Assembly (NCBI GenBank): GCA_007115705.1
Contig: QXEO01000234.1
Span: forward strand, 3,387,663-3,451,662
DNA: 64,000 nucleotides
Source of the DNA: Dactylis glomerata
Lineage: Eukaryota; Streptophyta; Magnoliopsida; Poales; Poaceae
Direction: 5' to 3'
In this document: one piece after another, positions 21,888 through 33,797 of the stretch
Position numbering within the stretch: position 1 is the first letter of the stretch
How the letters are laid out: every line of letters begins with the position of its first letter
Notes under the pieces: generated by a model
Databases searched by the model: none
What the model saw: only the letters and a program-made list of their open reading frames with translations
What the model was told of the DNA's origin: nothing
Made by a program: the position numbers and the translations under genes

Positions 21888-23285
21888 TGATAACCCACCA
21901 GTATAGGGGATCACACAACAGTCTTCGAGGGAAGTAAAAACCAAATTTATTGATTTGACACAAGGGGAGCCAAAGAATATTTATAAGCCTTAACAGATGA
22001 GTTGTCAATTCAGCTACGCCTAGAAACAGACTTGTTTGTAGTGGTTTATCAGTAGCAATAGTTTTAAAGTGGTGATAGTAGTGAAACAGTAATAGCAGTA
22101 GTAGAATAAAAGTGGTAATAGTAGAAATAGTAAACAGTAGGATAAAATACTGTAGGCATAGGGATGGATGTATGGGCATTGCATGGATAAGATAATTCAT
22201 GAAATCAGTGAGACATGGGCATTGCAGATAAATAATGATAAAGCATCCTAGTACTAACAATCACAGGCATGTGTTCTGTATATAGTCGTACGTGCTCGCA
22301 ATGAGAAACTTGCACGACATCTTTTGTCCTACCATCCTGTTGCAGCAGGGCCTCAAGGGAAACTACTAGAAATTAAGGTACTCCTTTTAATAAAGTATCA
22401 GAGCAGAGCATTAACACTTGGTGAACACATGTGATCCTCACATCATAGCCATCCCCTCCGGTTATCCCAATTTCTATCACTTTGGGGCCTCGAATTCTGG
22501 ACAACAATATGTGTAAACAACTTGCAGGTAAGATCATAAATAACAAATATCATCATAAAACAATAACAAGTTCAGATCTGAGATCATGGCACTCGGGCCC
22601 AAAGTGACAAGCATTAAGCACAACAAGTTGCAACAATGTCATAAGCACTAATAAAAGATACTAGGAACTATGCCCTAAAAATCTCATAGCAAATTACATG
22701 AATGATCTCATCCAATCCCTACCATCCCCTTTGCCTATAGCGGGAATTACTCACACATGGATGGGGGAGTCATGGATGGTTGATGGAGAGACGTCGGTGA
22801 CGATGGTGATGAAGATCTCCTCCAAATCCCCATCCCGACAGGGTGCCAGAATGAAGTTTCTGGTTCCGAATCACGGTTTCTGGTGGTGGCGGCGCAACGG
22901 AATTCTATCTGGCAAAAACGCTGAACCCCTGCTCCTTTCAGGTCAGCGGGTATATGTACGCGGAAGGAGGGGTCGAGGCGACGGCCGAGGTGGTCACACA
23001 ATAGGTGGGTGCAGCCAGGCCTGGGCCGCGCCCCCTGGTTGTGTGGTGGCCTCCTGGCCCCTCTCCGTCTCGTCTTCTGGCTCCATGGGTCTTCTGGTGA
23101 AATAGGATTTTTGCAATATTTTCCCGAATTTTTACTGAAAGTTGGATTTCTACACAAAAATGAGACACCCGAGCAATTCTGTTGAATACAGCATTAGTGC
23201 ATGTTAGTTGCATTCAAAACACACAAATTAGAGGAGAAACAATAGCAAAAGTGTTCGGGAAAGTAGATACGTTTTGGACGTATCA
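21888..23285 (-). repeat. E3 5' LTR, 1398 bp
   Basis: A family-B LTR with outer end TGATACGTCCAAAACG at 23285 and inner end mutated to GGGTTATCA. Immediately right is GCAGT (23286-23290), the likely target duplication, and then E4 ORF2. The opposite end of E3 is lost, so the duplication cannot be confirmed. Confidence 0.9.
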
Positions 23286-24079
23286 GCAGTCATTAGAGTA
23301 CCACAGTGGGGATCGCGTGAATGGATGAGGGAGCGACCTAGGCCATTGATGGACCTATATGAGGAGATTTGTCAAGGAAGAAGCTTCACGGGAGATAATG
23401 ATAAAATTCGGAATATTCATTTTCCATCCATTCGATATTTTGCCTACTTTATTACCAAGTGTGTTCTTGCTAGGAAAGTTGCAAGTAAGTTATGCTCCTG
23501 TGATCTAGCTTTTATTGCTGCTGCCTTGAGAGGTGATAGGACTTACAATTTGGGTGCTTTAATAGCTTTCCATCTCGATGCTAACCGTGAGAAAGGGGGA
23601 TCTGTGGAGGTCTTATTGCTTCACACTTATTAGCTTTGCATGGTGTAGTGCCTCATATTTTATATCTGCAGTTCCCCATTGAGAGACTTGATTTTAACTC
23701 TATGTTACATCATAAGTTTGTTTCTCCTCATGCCTATTTGAATAACTTGACATTTGAGATAACCTTCTTTAAGAAATCTACCTGGAAGGTAGTGAAGGCT
23801 GAAAGATCAGTCCATTTGCATGCACCTCTTTTGTTTAACCTTGATCACAGGAATGGATGGTCACTTATGGAGGACGGGCTTGATGCGTATCTAGAGGAGC
23901 ACCTGCCGCCCATGCACGATGGAGAGGCGACTGAGGAGTCGGTCCAGCCCTCTAACATTGCGGAGTTTCCATACCAGCAGCCTTATTATGATTATACACC
24001 ATCTGCATCATCTTCACAAGGGCCAGGCTATGACTATGCCATTGATGACCCACCAGCATGGGGCATGTATCGGAGATGA
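23286..24079 (+). pseudogene. E4 ORF2, subtype 2, 5' part displaced and one frameshift
   Basis: It begins at the residue matching the AIRVPQWGSRE block of E6 and continues with KIRNIHFPSIRYFAYFITK and DLAFIAAALRGDRTYNLGAL, collinear with the IRNIQLPAIRYFTYYLATS and HLAFLATALDVSRKYNLGA blocks of subtype 1. A one-base loss near 23600 (compare E6 around 46135) shifts the frame; the second half continues from MHGVVPHILY to TAG-free GMYRR and a stop at 24077-24079. The tail is Tyr/Ser/Pro-rich (YQQPYYDYTPSASSSQGPG). Apparent N-terminal residues MDVS come from the E3 LTR and junction and are not native. Confidence 0.8.
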
Positions 24080-24091
24080 GGTTGATCTCCA

Positions 24092-24123
24092 CTTAGGCCA
24101 AAAGCCTAAGCTTGGGGGGGAGG
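24092..24123 (+). other. E4 post-ORF2 hairpin and internal polypurine tract
   Basis: Stem CTTAGGC/GCCTAAG (24092-24098, 24104-24110), loop CAAAA, then CTTGGGGGGGAGG. It is intact although the ORF2 before it is broken. Confidence 0.75.
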
Positions 24124-25574
24124 TACGCTGATGATTCACTCATCTACATATCATATTTTGTTGGTACTTTGTATATCCATGTTTTGCTTTCTTTGTGATT
24201 CTTGTTATTATTTCTACTTTCCAAACACAAAAAGACAAAAAATATTTCCGTTGTTTTCGGTTTGATATTTGAAAAATCCAAAAATATTTTGCTTTGTTTG
24301 CTGTTTCCTTCCGTTCTTGTTTCAAAAATCGAAAACCCAAAAATATTTGTTATTCTTCTTTGGTTTTGTAAAGTTTTTTGAAGAGTTCGGTCTTCCGTGA
24401 CTCCATTGGAGCTTGGTATTCACTTCATATTATTCAAGCCACACAAGTGAAAGGCAATAATGATGACATATGACAATCCGAGATGTTGTAAGAGGCTGGT
24501 ATGAACTCTATTTGTTTTCATTTTTGTACATATACTTATCTATGTGGACATTCTTAGTCGGTTCATGTAAGATATATGTTATCTAATGGATGCTTTGTAG
24601 TTCTTGCTCTCATATGATTAGTTCCAATTTACTAATAGTTTGTAGCATATCATGTAGACGCTTGCTTGCATTTTTTGATTCATAATATGGTATGTTATTG
24701 TGGTATCCTCCTCTAAAAGTTTCATTTGAATCAACTTGGCACATGCTCAAGCATGCACATGACTGAACAAAAAGTCAATTAAGCCTCTATGATTTACTTT
24801 GCCTCAGAGTTCTTGTATCATTTTTATGCCTATATTAATTTTGTTTCATCGCAAGCATGATTATGACAGCTATTGCTCTCTTGATTGTTGCTTCCCAGTC
24901 TTTTGCTAGCCTTCACTTGTACTGAGAGGGAATACTTCTCGTGCATCCAACTCCTGAAAACCAAGTAACCCCAAATAGTCCACTATAAATTCCAATGCAT
25001 GGTATTTGCAAGCCATTCCAAGTAAATTTTCATGTGCTACCTTTCAATGAAAAGCTCTAGCACATGTTAAATCACTGCTTCCCTCTGCGAAGGGCCTTTC
25101 TTTTACTTTTATGTTGAGTCTTCATCTTCTAACTTTAAGCACCTTCTTGAGAGCATAGTTGTTATTCTTAGTGTAATGTGCTTGTCCCAGAACACGGTTA
25201 ATTCTGGTATAACTTTGATGCTTGTATCTTTGATATGTTTACTTCTAGTCTTCCCTTGAACTTCAGAGGTGCCTCAGCATTTATGTTTTGCTCCACAAAT
25301 AAAGGCAAGCGGGATACCACTCTTCCATATCATTTATGAACATTACAATCTTGTAGCTTCTTATGTTCATGTTACTTGTTATTAGTGCATTGGCACTCTT
25401 TCATAGCTTGCTTGACTATGAGGTAACATTAGTTGTATATTTCTTATTATGAATTGCCTGAGTACTTGATCATATAGTGAGTATATATACATCATATGAA
25501 GCAAATGTGTTTGTGAAAGTTTCTTTTATCGCTCTTAGTTGTTAACTGAATTGCTTGAGGACAAGCAAATAGCT
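24124..25574 (+). other. E4 3' non-coding module, with internal deletion
   Basis: Collinear with 31840-33783 of E5 apart from the deletion near 25045. No ORF of note. It ends in 'acaagcaaatagct' before the polypurine tract. Confidence 0.65.
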
Positions 25575-25588
25575 AAGCTTGGGGGAGT
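25575..25588 (+). other. E4 terminal polypurine tract
   Basis: AAGCTTGGGGGAGT directly precedes the LTR start TGATACGTCC at 25589. Confidence 0.8.
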
Positions 25589-25723
25589 TGATACGTCCAA
25601 AATGTATCTACTTTCCTGAATACTTTTGATATTGATTCTCCTATAATTTATGTGTTTTGAATACAACTAACACGGACTAACACAGTTTTCAGCAGAATTG
25701 CCCTGGTGTCTTGTTTTTGTGCA
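25589..25723 (+). repeat. E4 3' LTR, first 135 bp (interrupted by E5)
   Basis: The LTR start runs to ...TTTTTGTGCA, where E5 begins. The last five bases GTGCA (25719-25723) are the left target duplication of E5. The LTR resumes after the second GTGCA at 35193-35197. Confidence 0.9.
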
Positions 25724-27086
25724 TGATACGTCCAAAACATATCTACATTCCCGAACACTTTTGCTATTGTTTCTCCTCTAATTTGTGTGTTTTGAATACA
25801 ACTAACACGGACTGACGCTGTTTTCAGCAGAATTGCTCTGGTGTCTCGTTTTTGTGCAGAAATCAACTTTTAGTAAAAATTCAGGAAAAATCATGAAAAA
25901 TCATATTTCACTAGATGACCCACGGAGCCAGAAGACGGGACGGAGAGGAGGCTCGAGGGGCCCTCACACCCTGGCGTGAGGAGGCCCCAGCCATCCTCTC
26001 AGCCTCCCCTCTCGCCTACATATACCCTCTGATGACATAATATCAGGGAGACGGCGTTTTTCCCAGATAGACTTCCAATGTGCCGCCGCCATCAGAAACC
26101 GCGATTCGGAACCAGAAACTCTGTTCTGGCACCCTGCCGGGATGGGGATTCGGAGGAGATCTTCATCACCATCACCACCGATGCTCCTCCATCGACCATC
26201 CATGACTCCCCCATCCATGTGTGAGTAATTCCCCCGCTGTAGGTGAGGGGATGGTAGGGATTGGATGAGATTGTTCATGTAATTTGATATGAGATTGTTA
26301 GGGCATAGTGCCTAGTATCTTTATTTAGTGCCTATGACATTGTTGCAACTTGTTAAGCTTAATGCTTGTCACTTTGGGCCCGAGTGCCATGATTTTAGAT
26401 CTGAACATGTTATTATTTCTATGATGATACTTGTTGTTTATGGTCTTACCTACAAGTTGTATACACATATTGTTGTCCGGAACCCGAGTCCCCAAAGTGA
26501 CAGAAATTGGGATAACCAGAGGGGATGGCTATGATGTGAGGATCACATGTGTTCACCGAGTGCTAATGCTTTGCTCCAGTACTCTATTAAAAGGAGTACC
26601 TTAATTAACAGTAGTTTCCCTTGAGGCCCTGCTGCAACAGGCTGGTAGGACAAAAGATGTCGTGCAAGTTTCTCCTTGTGAGCACGTACGACTATATACG
26701 GAACACATGCCTATGATTGTTTGTACTAGGATGCTTTATCATTATTTATCTGCAATGCCCATGTCTCATTGATTTCATGAATTATCTTATCCATGCAATG
26801 CCCGTAATCCATCCCTATGCCTATAGTATTTGTTCCTACTGTTTACTACTGTTACTATTACCACAGCTATTTTACTACTGCTGTTACTGTTTCACTACTG
26901 TCACCACTATAAAACTGTTGCTACTGATAAACCATTGTGAGCAAGACTGTTTCCAGGTGCAGCTGAATTGACAACTCATCTGTTAAGGCTTACATATATT
27001 ATTTGGCTCCCCTTGTGTCGAATCAATAAATTTGGGTAATACTTCCCTCGAAGACTGTTGCGATCCCCTATACTTGTGGGTCATCA
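25724..27086 (+). repeat. E5 5' LTR, 1363 bp
   Basis: TGATACGTCC...GGGTCATCA. TATA-like CATATACC lies at 26018-26025, a donor consensus GTGAGT at 26221, and acceptors TTCCAG and GTGCAG ending at 26956 and 26962, predicting a leader intron within the LTR. It lacks about 34 bp of the GC hairpin block present in the 3' LTR (34045-34085). Confidence 0.92.
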
Positions 27087-27097
27087 AGACTATTTTT

Positions 27098-27115
27098 TGG
27101 CGCCGTTGCCGGGGA
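27098..27115 (+). other. E5 primer-binding site, perfect tRNA-Asp complement
   Basis: TGGCGCCGTTGCCGGGGA, 11 bases after the LTR end. Confidence 0.93.
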
Positions 27116-27174
27116 GCATAGCTTTATTTGTAAGTTCACTTGGTATTCATATTGTTCGCTGCAATCCTTTCATC

Positions 27175-29835
27175 ATGGGTAAACCTTGTGATGGAAAAGT
27201 TCCTATATTGCCATCCACTACAAGAAGAGGTACGACTCTCAACACCTCTGTTGCTCTTGATTCACCATCTGTTATGAGTAAGTTGCTTACACCACCACAC
27301 CCACACGCTACTGCTACTACTTCTGCTGAGATTGATAATGCCACTGATAATTTAGATGATGCTTCTACTGTGCTTGATGAGAGTGGTTCACTAGGTTCCT
27401 TTTTAGATGCTACTATTGCTAGAGCTAAGTTGGGAAACACCACTGTTACACCTGTTAGTTCACCCGAGTCTAAGGGATGTTCTAGTGATGATTATGATGA
27501 TGATGATGCTTATATTGAGTTTAATGATGATTTTATTGCTGAAGCACGTGCTGCTCGTAATGCTGGTAATGTTAAAGAACTTCTTGCAAGACGTTCTGTT
27601 AGATATAATTTGTCTCCTGATCCTAAGTTTGCTGCTTCTCCCATAAATATTAGAGACAAGGATTATGATTTCTCTTTGGATTTATCTTACGTATCTATTG
27701 TTGAGAAAACTCCTTTTTGTGGTACTAAAGATGAGAGTGCTATGGGGCACATGAATGAGCTTTCTACTTTGAGTAATTTGTTTTCTGATGATATTAAGCT
27801 CCGCACTTACTTTGTTGCTAAGATTTTTCCTTTCTCGTTGAAAGATGCAGCTAAAACTTGGTTTAATAGCTTGTCTCCTGGATCTCTTACTAGTCCTATT
27901 GCTTTGGTTAATGCTTTCTTTCAGAAATATTTTCCTGCTAGTGCTCAACATGCTGCTGTGCAGAAAATCTTTGATTTTGAACAGGAAAAGGGAGAGATAT
28001 TGCCTGAATCTTGGACAAGGTTTTGTTCTTTAATTAGAGCTTTGCCTAAAGAACCATTGCCTAAAAATGAACTCCTTGATATATTTTATAATGGACTAAC
28101 GGATGAATCTAAGTCATATTTGGATAGTTGTGCTGGTTGTGTTTTCAGGGAAAGAACTCCGGCTGATGCTGAAGAATTAATGGCTAAAATAAGCTGGAAT
28201 CATGATGATTGGACTTTAGTTGAGCCCACACCAGCACCAACTCCTGTGCCATCTACAGAGCCTACGCCGAAGAAGAGAGGGATGATTGAATTGAATGATG
28301 AAGTTATGAAGGAAGCTAAAAAATCTCTTAAGGAGAAAGGTATTAAGGCCGAAGATGTGAAGAATTTACCTCCTATAGAAGAATTATGTAAGCCAATCCC
28401 TCACTCATTAACTATTGAGGTACACTCTCTCCAACGCTTTGATGAAAGAGATATTCCTTATACTAAACCTCCTGATCAATGCTTAGATGAATTTGATAAT
28501 TTTATTGCTAAGCAAGAAAATTTTAATAGAATGGTGCATAATCATCTGTTGGAAAATTCTAGAGCTATTAACAAATTGCAGGATATTGTGGAGAGAACTG
28601 CCAATGATGTGAAGATACTAGTTAAACATTTTCAAATGGTTCAAACACAAATTGATCAGCTTACCAAGGTGCAAAAAGACTTGCTAGTTAATGCCGCAAG
28701 AGAGAAGCAAGCATGTGAAATATGCACAAGAAGTGGTGCTCCTACTCAAGATCCATTATATCCTGAAGGACATCCTAAGAGGGTCGAGCAAGATTCTCAA
28801 CGTACTTCAAGTGATGATATTCCTTCTAAGGAGAAGAAGAAGAAGAAGAAGAAGAAGCATAAAACAACTATAGAATCATCTGATGCAGGTAAAGATCCTA
28901 ACAGTGTTTCTATTTCTGATGCTGAAACTGAACTAGGAGATACTTCTGATAAAGAAGAAGTTGAAGAGGAACCAGAAAAGAGTGATAAAAATGCAAAGTA
29001 CACCAAAGAAGACTTCATTGCCAACAAGCATGGTAAAGAGAGAGAACCTTGGGTACAGAAACCAATGCCTTTTCCTGGTAAGAAACACAAGTCCAAGGAA
29101 GAAGAACACTACAACAGGTTTTGTGAATGGATGAGACCTTTATTTTTGCAAATTCCTTTGACTGATGCTATTAGAATGCCACCTTATGCCAAGTATATGA
29201 AAGATATTGTCACTAACAAAAGGAAAATTCCTAGTGAGGAAATTTCTACACTACTTGCTAATTATTCTTTTGATGGTAAAGTCCCAGAGAAGCTTGGAGA
29301 TCTAGGTATACCAACTATTCCTTGCTCCATTAAAAATAACTATGTTACAACTGCTTTATGTGATTTGGGAGCTGGAGTTAGTGTCATGCCTTTTTCTCTT
29401 TATAAGAGACTTGATCTAGAAAAATTAGTATCAACTAATATATCTTTGCAGATGGCTGATAAGTCTACTACTATTCCTATTGGTATATGTTAAAATGTTC
29501 CTGTTCAAGTTGCTAATAGTTGTTTAATATTAACTGATTTTGTTGTGTTGGAAATGCCAGAAGATGATAATATGTCTATTTTTCTTGGGAGACCTTTTCT
29601 AAACACCGCAGGTGCTGTTATTAATTGCAATCAAGGAAAAGTCACTTTTAATGTTAATGACAAAGAGTACACTGTTTATTTTCCCAAGAAGATTGATAGG
29701 AAGAATGCTCTAAGTTCAATCAAGCATGTTGAGACCATCAAAGTTGGTCAAATTGTTTGTTCAGAGCAAAAGCCCAAGGAAGAATATAAAATTGTTATGG
29801 TTGGGACTATACCTATCAAAGTTGAGGTAACATAA
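27175..29835 (+). pseudogene. E5 gag-protease, 886 codons, single nonsense codon in protease
   Basis: It begins MGKPCDGKVP and keeps one frame to TAA at 29833-29835. The gag core lies at ~190-325, TRSG near 515, a lysine run near 550, DLGAGVSVMP from residue 730 and LGRPFLN near 804. Codon 773 (29491-29493) is TAA where E2, E3 and E6 have GAA. The break falls between the catalytic motif and the flap, so the protease is truncated while gag is untouched. A GTAAGT donor motif lies at 27130-27135, before the ATG. No zinc knuckle and no pol. Confidence 0.9.
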
Positions 29836-30669
29836 GCATTAAGTGAAGTGCAAAGTTTTGCCTCATATAAAGTTAGTTTGGGAACAAAACTTGATTAACC
29901 TTGTTAACAAAGTGATTTTATATGAACGAGACTTTGTTTTCACCACATCCACTCCACCTCACTTTTATTTAATTTCATCAAAATTTCATTCCTTCAGTTT
30001 AGTTACATGATTAAGAGTATCTCAGAGCTGCTGCATGCTTGGTTTTGATTTGCTTGAAATCTTTTCATCTTCGTTTTTCTGAATTTTTATCGATTTGCCA
30101 ATTTTTGAAAAATCCTCAAAAATAAAGTTTCTCGAAAAATTCTAGAAAATTCTTTATAAATTTTTATGTCAAAAATGGGGCAGAGAGACACCTGGGAGGC
30201 ACTAGGAGGGGCTGCCATGCCACCCCACACATAGGTGGCGTGGCCCAGCCCTGGCCGCGCCCAGGTGTGAGAGGGCCCCACCTGGCCCCTCACTTATCTC
30301 TTCCTCCCCTGCTCTTTCTCTCTCCCAAAAAACACCGCCCCATTTGCTCATGCCCGAGTTCTTGCTGTTCTTCACCTTGATTTTTCGATCTCCTTGCTCA
30401 GCCCAACATTTCTGCTGAGATTTGGAGCATTTATTCTCCGGTATGTGACTCCTCCGCTTGTCTAAGTAGAATTTCTTTTGGTCGAGTATTTCTTGAGTAT
30501 TTTTGCTTTGTAGGTGATAGTATAAATGAGTGTGCATGCTTGTTCTATAGCTTAGAATTGCTATTTTGATGCATGTTAGCTCTCTAGTAACCCACTATAG
30601 TAGTTTCCTGTACTTGCTTGTTTTTAAATCACTTTTTATGAGTTTGTTGAAAAATTTCAGAGAAGGAAG
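29836..30669 (+). other. E5 spacer between gag-protease and ORF2
   Basis: Non-coding. It contains a GC-rich hairpin block (30229-30265) similar to the LTR hairpin, a C/T-rich run (30295-30330), a donor-like GTATGT (30441-30446) and a TTTCAG acceptor ending at 30660, nine bases before the ORF2 ATG. Either an internal promoter with a ~220-nt leader intron or a subgenomic splice acceptor would fit. Confidence 0.6.
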
Positions 30670-31803
30670 ATGGACAACTTCACATATGGAGAAGTGTTTA
30701 AAAGTGATGCACCAAGGTCATCAAGGCCATCAAGATCCACTGCTCAATATAGGATGTCTTATAATGAGGATCTCATGTCACCAAACCTTGAAGGGGGCGA
30801 TGGAGATGCACATCCATCCACCTTCCCTTGTTTTAACTTTTTGAGTGATGCAGGGATTCTTGATGATTTCTTGCTCCTTATTAACAGGGTTGAGTTGACT
30901 GATTACATGACAGATGAAAGAGACCAATATGCTATGCTTACAAAGATTTTCGTTGAAAGTTTTAAATTTATTAACGCTCATTTCAATCCTTCCATTGCAT
31001 TTAAGATTTATGATAAGTCTATCACCATGTCTTTGGGAAGGTTTTGTTCAATTTTAGGTATTCCCATGTTTGGAACAGCCAAGAGGATACAAAATCACCC
31101 CACTGATTTGGTGGAGCTTTACCGAGGAGTGACCAATGATGATAACCGCACCGCACAGCGTGGCAAGATAAGAAACATTCAGCTCCCAGCTATTAGATAT
31201 TTCACTTACTATCTTGCAACTAGTGTACTTGGTTGGGAAAATACTAGCAATATCTCTAACTATCATTTAGCTTTTCTAGCTACCGCTCTTGATGTTAGTA
31301 AGAAGTATAACCTTGGTGCTATTATTGCTCATCGCCTAGCCGCTAGGGGACCTATTTATGAAGGTATTATTGTCGCGTGCATTGTTGCTAAACTAGGACT
31401 TTCTATTGCTCCTAATGATGTATTGTTGGCTCCACAAAGGCTTGATCTTGCTGCTATGAAACTCTATCATTTTGTTACTGCTAACTCTTTTGCAGGGAAA
31501 TTAGTTTACAGGATGCTATTTATTGATGGAGAGGAAAGGGAAGTTCCCTTGCCTCAGCCTAACTTGTTCAGCATTCACATGAGGCCATGGTCGCGCACGA
31601 AGGTGGAGTTGGACGATCAGCTTAGGTTGCTTGGTTTCAATATCCAACACGGTGCAGTGGTCCAGGAGGAACAGGAGGAGCCGGCCTATCACTTCACCAC
31701 ATACCACTCCGGAGCATCTTTGAGCTCATATCAGGACGATGGTGCTTCTTCGTCACACTACGGAGGCTCCACCTCATGGCCGAGTTGGCCGAGTTGGGAT
31801 TGA
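30670..31803 (+). CDS. E5 ORF2, family-B second protein, subtype 1, 377 aa
   Basis: An open frame from MDNFTYGEVFKSD to PSWPSWD, the same length as in E2. It has a Ser/Arg-rich N-terminus, a helical body with KIYDKSITMSLGRFCSILGI and GKIRNIQLPAIRYFTYYL, and an aromatic low-complexity tail with repeated PSW. Staying open in an element whose LTRs have diverged this much suggests it is either recently constrained or lucky; a codon-substitution test would tell. It has no membrane segment and no recognised catalytic motif. Its position after protease is where Athila elements carry an env-like ORF. Confidence 0.8.
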   Translation: MDNFTYGEVFKSDAPRSSRPSRSTAQYRMSYNEDLMSPNLEGGDGDAHPSTFPCFNFLSDAGILDDFLLLINRVELTDYMTDERDQYAMLTKIFVESFKFINAHFNPSIAFKIYDKSITMSLGRFCSILGIPMFGTAKRIQNHPTDLVELYRGVTNDDNRTAQRGKIRNIQLPAIRYFTYYLATSVLGWENTSNISNYHLAFLATALDVSKKYNLGAIIAHRLAARGPIYEGIIVACIVAKLGLSIAPNDVLLAPQRLDLAAMKLYHFVTANSFAGKLVYRMLFIDGEEREVPLPQPNLFSIHMRPWSRTKVELDDQLRLLGFNIQHGAVVQEEQEEPAYHFTTYHSGASLSSYQDDGASSSHYGGSTSWPSWPSWD

Positions 31804-31809
31804 TCTCCA

Positions 31810-31840
31810 CTTAGGCCAAAAGCCTAAGCTTGAGGGGAGG
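31810..31840 (+). other. E5 post-ORF2 hairpin and internal polypurine tract
   Basis: Stem CTTAGGC/GCCTAAG (31810-31816, 31822-31828), loop CAAAA, then CTTGAGGGGAGG. It starts six bases after the ORF2 stop. Confidence 0.75.
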
Positions 31841-33783
31841 TACGATGATGATATTTTGTCGGACTAGCTCCCTACATATCATATTTTGTCGGACCTTTGT
31901 ATATCCATGTTTCACTTTCTCTAGCATTCTTGTTCTTGTTTCCACTTTTCCAAAAAACAAAAAGACCAAAAATATTTCCATTGTTTCTCTTTGTTTGGTT
32001 CTTTAGTTTTCTACCTTTGGTTTGCTTTACTTGCTATTTTCGGTTTGCTATTTGGAAAATCCAAAAATATTTTGATTTGTTTGCTATTTTCTTCTGCTTT
32101 TGTTTCAAAAATCGAAAACCCCAAAAATATTTGTTGTTCTTCTTCAATTTTGTAAAGTTTGTTGCAGAGTTCAGTCTCCCATTACTCCATTGGAGCTTGG
32201 TATTCACTTTATATTATTCAAGCCACACAAGTGAAGAGCAATGATGATGACATACGACAATCCGAGATATGGTAAGAGGCTGGTATGAACTCTGTTTGTT
32301 TTCATTTTTGTACATATACTCATCTATGTGGACATGCTTAGTCAGTTCATGTAAGGTATATGTTATCAAATGGATGCTTTGTAGTTCTTGCTTTTATATG
32401 ATTAGTTTCAATTTACTATTAGCCTGTAGCATGTCATGTAGACGCTTGCATGCTTTGTTTTATTCATAATATGGTATGTTATTGTGGTATCCACCTCTGA
32501 AAGTTTCATTTGAATCGACTTGGTACATGCTCAAGCATGCATATGACTGAACAAAAAGTCAATTAAGCCTCGACGATCTAAATTGCCTCAGAGCTCTTGT
32601 ATAATTTTTATGCCTATATTAATTTTGTTTTGTCGCAAGCATGATTATGATAGTTATTGCTCTCTCGATTGTCGCTTCCCAGTCTTTTGCTAGCCTTCAC
32701 TTGTACTGAGTATGAGCTCTACTTGTGCATCCAATTACCAAAAACCAAGTCTACCAAAGAGTCCACTATAAATTCCTATGCATGGTATTTGTAAGCCATT
32801 CCAAGTAAATTTTCATGTGCTACCTTTCAAAACTTTCAACTACTTCTCATTTTGTGCCACTGTTTTTAGCTCATGGGGACGTAGTGGTCGGAATTGCTAT
32901 CTTCCATATTAAATTAAGTACCCCTCGGCTAGGTAGCTTCATCTGCTCATCATTAATCTTGCAAGGGAGCTGGTCAGGCCATTATAATCTAATTCTGAAA
33001 AGAAAGAAAAAAGGCACTCCTCCAATGGAATGTGAAAGTTGGTGGGCACCCAATGGAATTGGTTAGCCATGGTTTGAGAAAGGAAAAAAAGGTGGGGAGG
33101 AGTGCCAAAGCTTTATAAAAGAGTACCAATGTGCCAAATTTCAAAGAACTCAGAACCGCTCTCTCTTGTTTATTATGGAAGATAGCAAGTCCCCATTGCT
33201 AGTCATTGACATAGAACAACCACCTCTCAAAATAAATTTTTATCTCTGTTTTACAAATGAAAAGCTCTAGCACATGTTAAATTACTGCTTCCCTCTGCGA
33301 AGGGCCATTCATTTACTTTTATGTTGAGTCACCATCTTCTAACTTTAAGCACTTCATGAGAGCATAGCTGTTATTCTTAGTGTAATGTGCTTGTCCCAGA
33401 ACACGGTTAATTGTGGTATAACTTTGATGCTTGTATCTTTGATATTTCTACTTCTAGTCTTCGCTTGAACTTCAGAGGTGCCTCAGCATTTATATTTTGC
33501 TCTACAAATAAAGGCAAGCTGGATACCACTCTTTCATATCATCTATGCATATTACAATCTTGTAGCTTCTTATGTACATGTTACTTGTTATTAGTGCATT
33601 GGCACTCTTTCATAGCTTGCTTGACTATGAGGTGACATTAGTTGCATGTTTCTTATTATGAATTGCCTGAGTACTTGATCACATAGTTAGTATATATACA
33701 TCATATGAGCAAATGTGTTCGTGAAAGTTTCTTTTATCGCTCTCAGTTGTTAACTGAATTGCTTGAGGACAAGCAAATAGCTA
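31841..33783 (+). other. E5 3' non-coding module, longest family-B copy
   Basis: About 1.95 kb without an ORF above background. It contains the conserved 'cacccaatggaattggtt' block (33048-33065), the 'ccctctgcgaaggg' block (33291-33304) and a region ending 'acaagcaaatagct'. It is shared with E2 and E4, and in parts with family A. Confidence 0.65.
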
Positions 33784-33797
33784 AGCTTGGGGGGAGT
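33784..33797 (+). other. E5 terminal polypurine tract
   Basis: AGCTTGGGGGGAGT directly before the LTR start at 33798. Confidence 0.8.

Larger units (their letters stand above)
6727..23285 (-). mobile_element. E3: truncated family-B LTR retrotransposon, interrupted by E2
   Basis: On the minus strand this has a 5' LTR (21888-23285), primer site, broken gag-protease (19172-21800), spacer, ORF2 (6868-7992), and the hairpin with internal polypurine tract. It stops at about 6727, inside the 3' non-coding module, so its 3' LTR is missing. E2 is inserted in the spacer between gag-protease and ORF2, with target duplication GTTAC at 8071-8075 and 18455-18459. E3 itself sits in ORF2 of E4: the sequence after its LTR end continues as an ORF2 starting GCAGTCATTAGAG. 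Many stops and frameshifts agree with it being older than E2. Confidence 0.85.

Noticed and set aside
23274..23285. Apparent start codon of the E4 ORF2 fragment
   Set aside because: The first codons come from the E3 LTR end; the real start was displaced by the E3 insertion.
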